Shown: positions 6,520-7,032 of the stretch, in pieces
Numbering within the stretch: position 1 is the stretch's first letter
Layout of the letters: every line of letters begins with the position of its first letter
Assembly (NCBI GenBank): GCA_900313185.1
Contig: OMQI01000004.1
Coordinates: 1-7,032, forward strand
Origin: an uncultured Rhodospirillaceae bacterium
Lineage (GTDB): Bacteria; Pseudomonadota; Alphaproteobacteria; RF32; CAG-239
Direction of reading: 5' to 3'
Length of the DNA: 7,032 nucleotides
The notes under the pieces: generated by a model
Told to the model about the DNA's origin: nothing
Database searches by the model: none
What the model saw: the letters and a program-made list of their open reading frames with translations, nothing else
Translations under genes and position numbers: made by a program

Positions 6520-7032
6520 ATGAAAAAATTTATATTCTTTTTCACTGCTTTTTTATTATCTGTGCAATCGGCAACAGCTGCAGATGTTGATTTGCAAGAG
6601 TTGGATTCCGCATCACGTATGGAAAAACCAGGCTCAAATTCCATAATGTTTCGCCGAAATGCGGAAATGTACAATCAATTAACTGATGAGCAAAAAGAAG
6701 AAATAGATCGACAAAGAGAAGAAGCTCGTAAACAAATGGAAGAATACGAGCGTAAAAAAGCAGAATATGAGGCTATGGTTAAAGCGCAACAAGAAGCTGA
6801 GCGTAAACGTGCCGAGGAACTCAAGCCTATTACATTGTACGGCAACAGCCTTAAAATATATGCCCTCGTAAACGGTGATGTTATTACCAGTAACGATATG
6901 CAAAGTCGTATAAATGCATTTATTATGACCACCGGCATTCCATATAACGCCAAAACCAAGTCGATGATTATAAATAAAGTGTTGCAAGCTGCAATTGATG
7001 AAAAATTGAAAATTCAAGAAGCAAAGAAAAAT
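6520..7032 (+). CDS. surA: Periplasmic chaperone / peptidyl-prolyl isomerase SurA, N-terminal part (cut by window end)
   Basis: SurA carries unfolded outer-membrane proteins across the periplasm to the BAM complex and in many species also has parvulin isomerase domains. Only the first 171 codons are present and the frame is still open at the edge. Residues 1-20 are a clear signal peptide (MKKFIFFFTAFLLSVQSATA, cleavage likely after ATA). Residues about 55-102 are an extremely charged Glu/Lys/Arg/Gln helix likely to form a coiled coil (DEQKEEIDRQREEARKQMEE). The SurA N-terminal domain then starts near 111: IYALVNGDVITSNDMQSRI (113-131) and INKVLQAAIDEKLKIQEAKK (151-170), the latter being the typical DEKL.IQEA signature. 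The parvulin domains would lie beyond the window, so their presence is unknown. An excellent ribosome binding site, AAGGAG at 6509-6514, sits 5 bases before the ATG. The gap from lptD is 17 bases, so it belongs to the same operon. A generic SurA-N/PpiC-type protein is the alternative, but position after lptD favours SurA. Confidence 0.88.
   Translation, partial: MKKFIFFFTAFLLSVQSATAADVDLQELDSASRMEKPGSNSIMFRRNAEMYNQLTDEQKEEIDRQREEARKQMEEYERKKAEYEAMVKAQQEAERKRAEELKPITLYGNSLKIYALVNGDVITSNDMQSRINAFIMTTGIPYNAKTKSMIINKVLQAAIDEKLKIQEAKKN

Noticed and set aside
6675..7017. Minus-strand open frames opposite surA
   Set aside because: They mirror the Glu/Lys-rich coiled-coil codons of surA, which has a signal peptide, a strong ribosome binding site and SurA motifs.
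1..7032. CRISPR array, tRNA/rRNA genes, insertion sequence or transposase gene
   Set aside because: No regularly spaced repeats, no tRNA cloverleaf, no rRNA core sequences and no transposase-like protein were seen on either strand.

Overview
The window comes from an AT-rich Gram-negative bacterium. Three genes in a row serve outer-membrane biogenesis: the LPS-export permease LptF, the LPS translocon barrel LptD and the periplasmic chaperone SurA. The order lptF-(lptG)-lptD-surA and the sequence style of LptF, LptD and SurA suggest an alphaproteobacterium, perhaps one of the low-GC, host-associated or gut lineages. That placement is inferred from gene order and protein motifs, not from a database search.

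Layout. Positions 1-233 hold no gene but contain a compact block able to form several perfect helices and a possible loop pairing, best read as a structured non-coding RNA. Its general look recalls HEARO/omega RNAs, the guide RNAs of IscB-type elements, but this name is tentative. From 2270 down to 234 on the minus strand lies a long glycogen synthase gene (glgA). Positions 2271-2418 are a divergent promoter region: a good sigma70-type promoter faces glgA and another faces grpE. The plus-strand gene at 2419-2991 is grpE, the DnaK nucleotide-exchange factor, followed by a textbook intrinsic terminator at 3012-3039.

From 3099 to the right edge is a tight plus-strand operon: lptF, then lptD after 2 bases, then surA after 17 bases (surA is cut by the window end). 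These products act in sequence. LptF forms part of the inner-membrane ABC exporter that pushes LPS onto the periplasmic bridge. LptD receives LPS at the outer membrane. SurA escorts unfolded outer-membrane proteins, LptD among them, to the assembly machinery. The partner permease gene lptG, normally beside lptF, is not between lptF and lptD.

The most interesting stretch is the left-edge RNA candidate, which stands next to glgA with no nuclease or transposase gene in view. Smaller points are the lptF start with no visible ribosome binding site, the missing lptG, the charged coiled coil between the SurA signal peptide and its chaperone domain, and the terminator whose arms resemble the HrcA operator.
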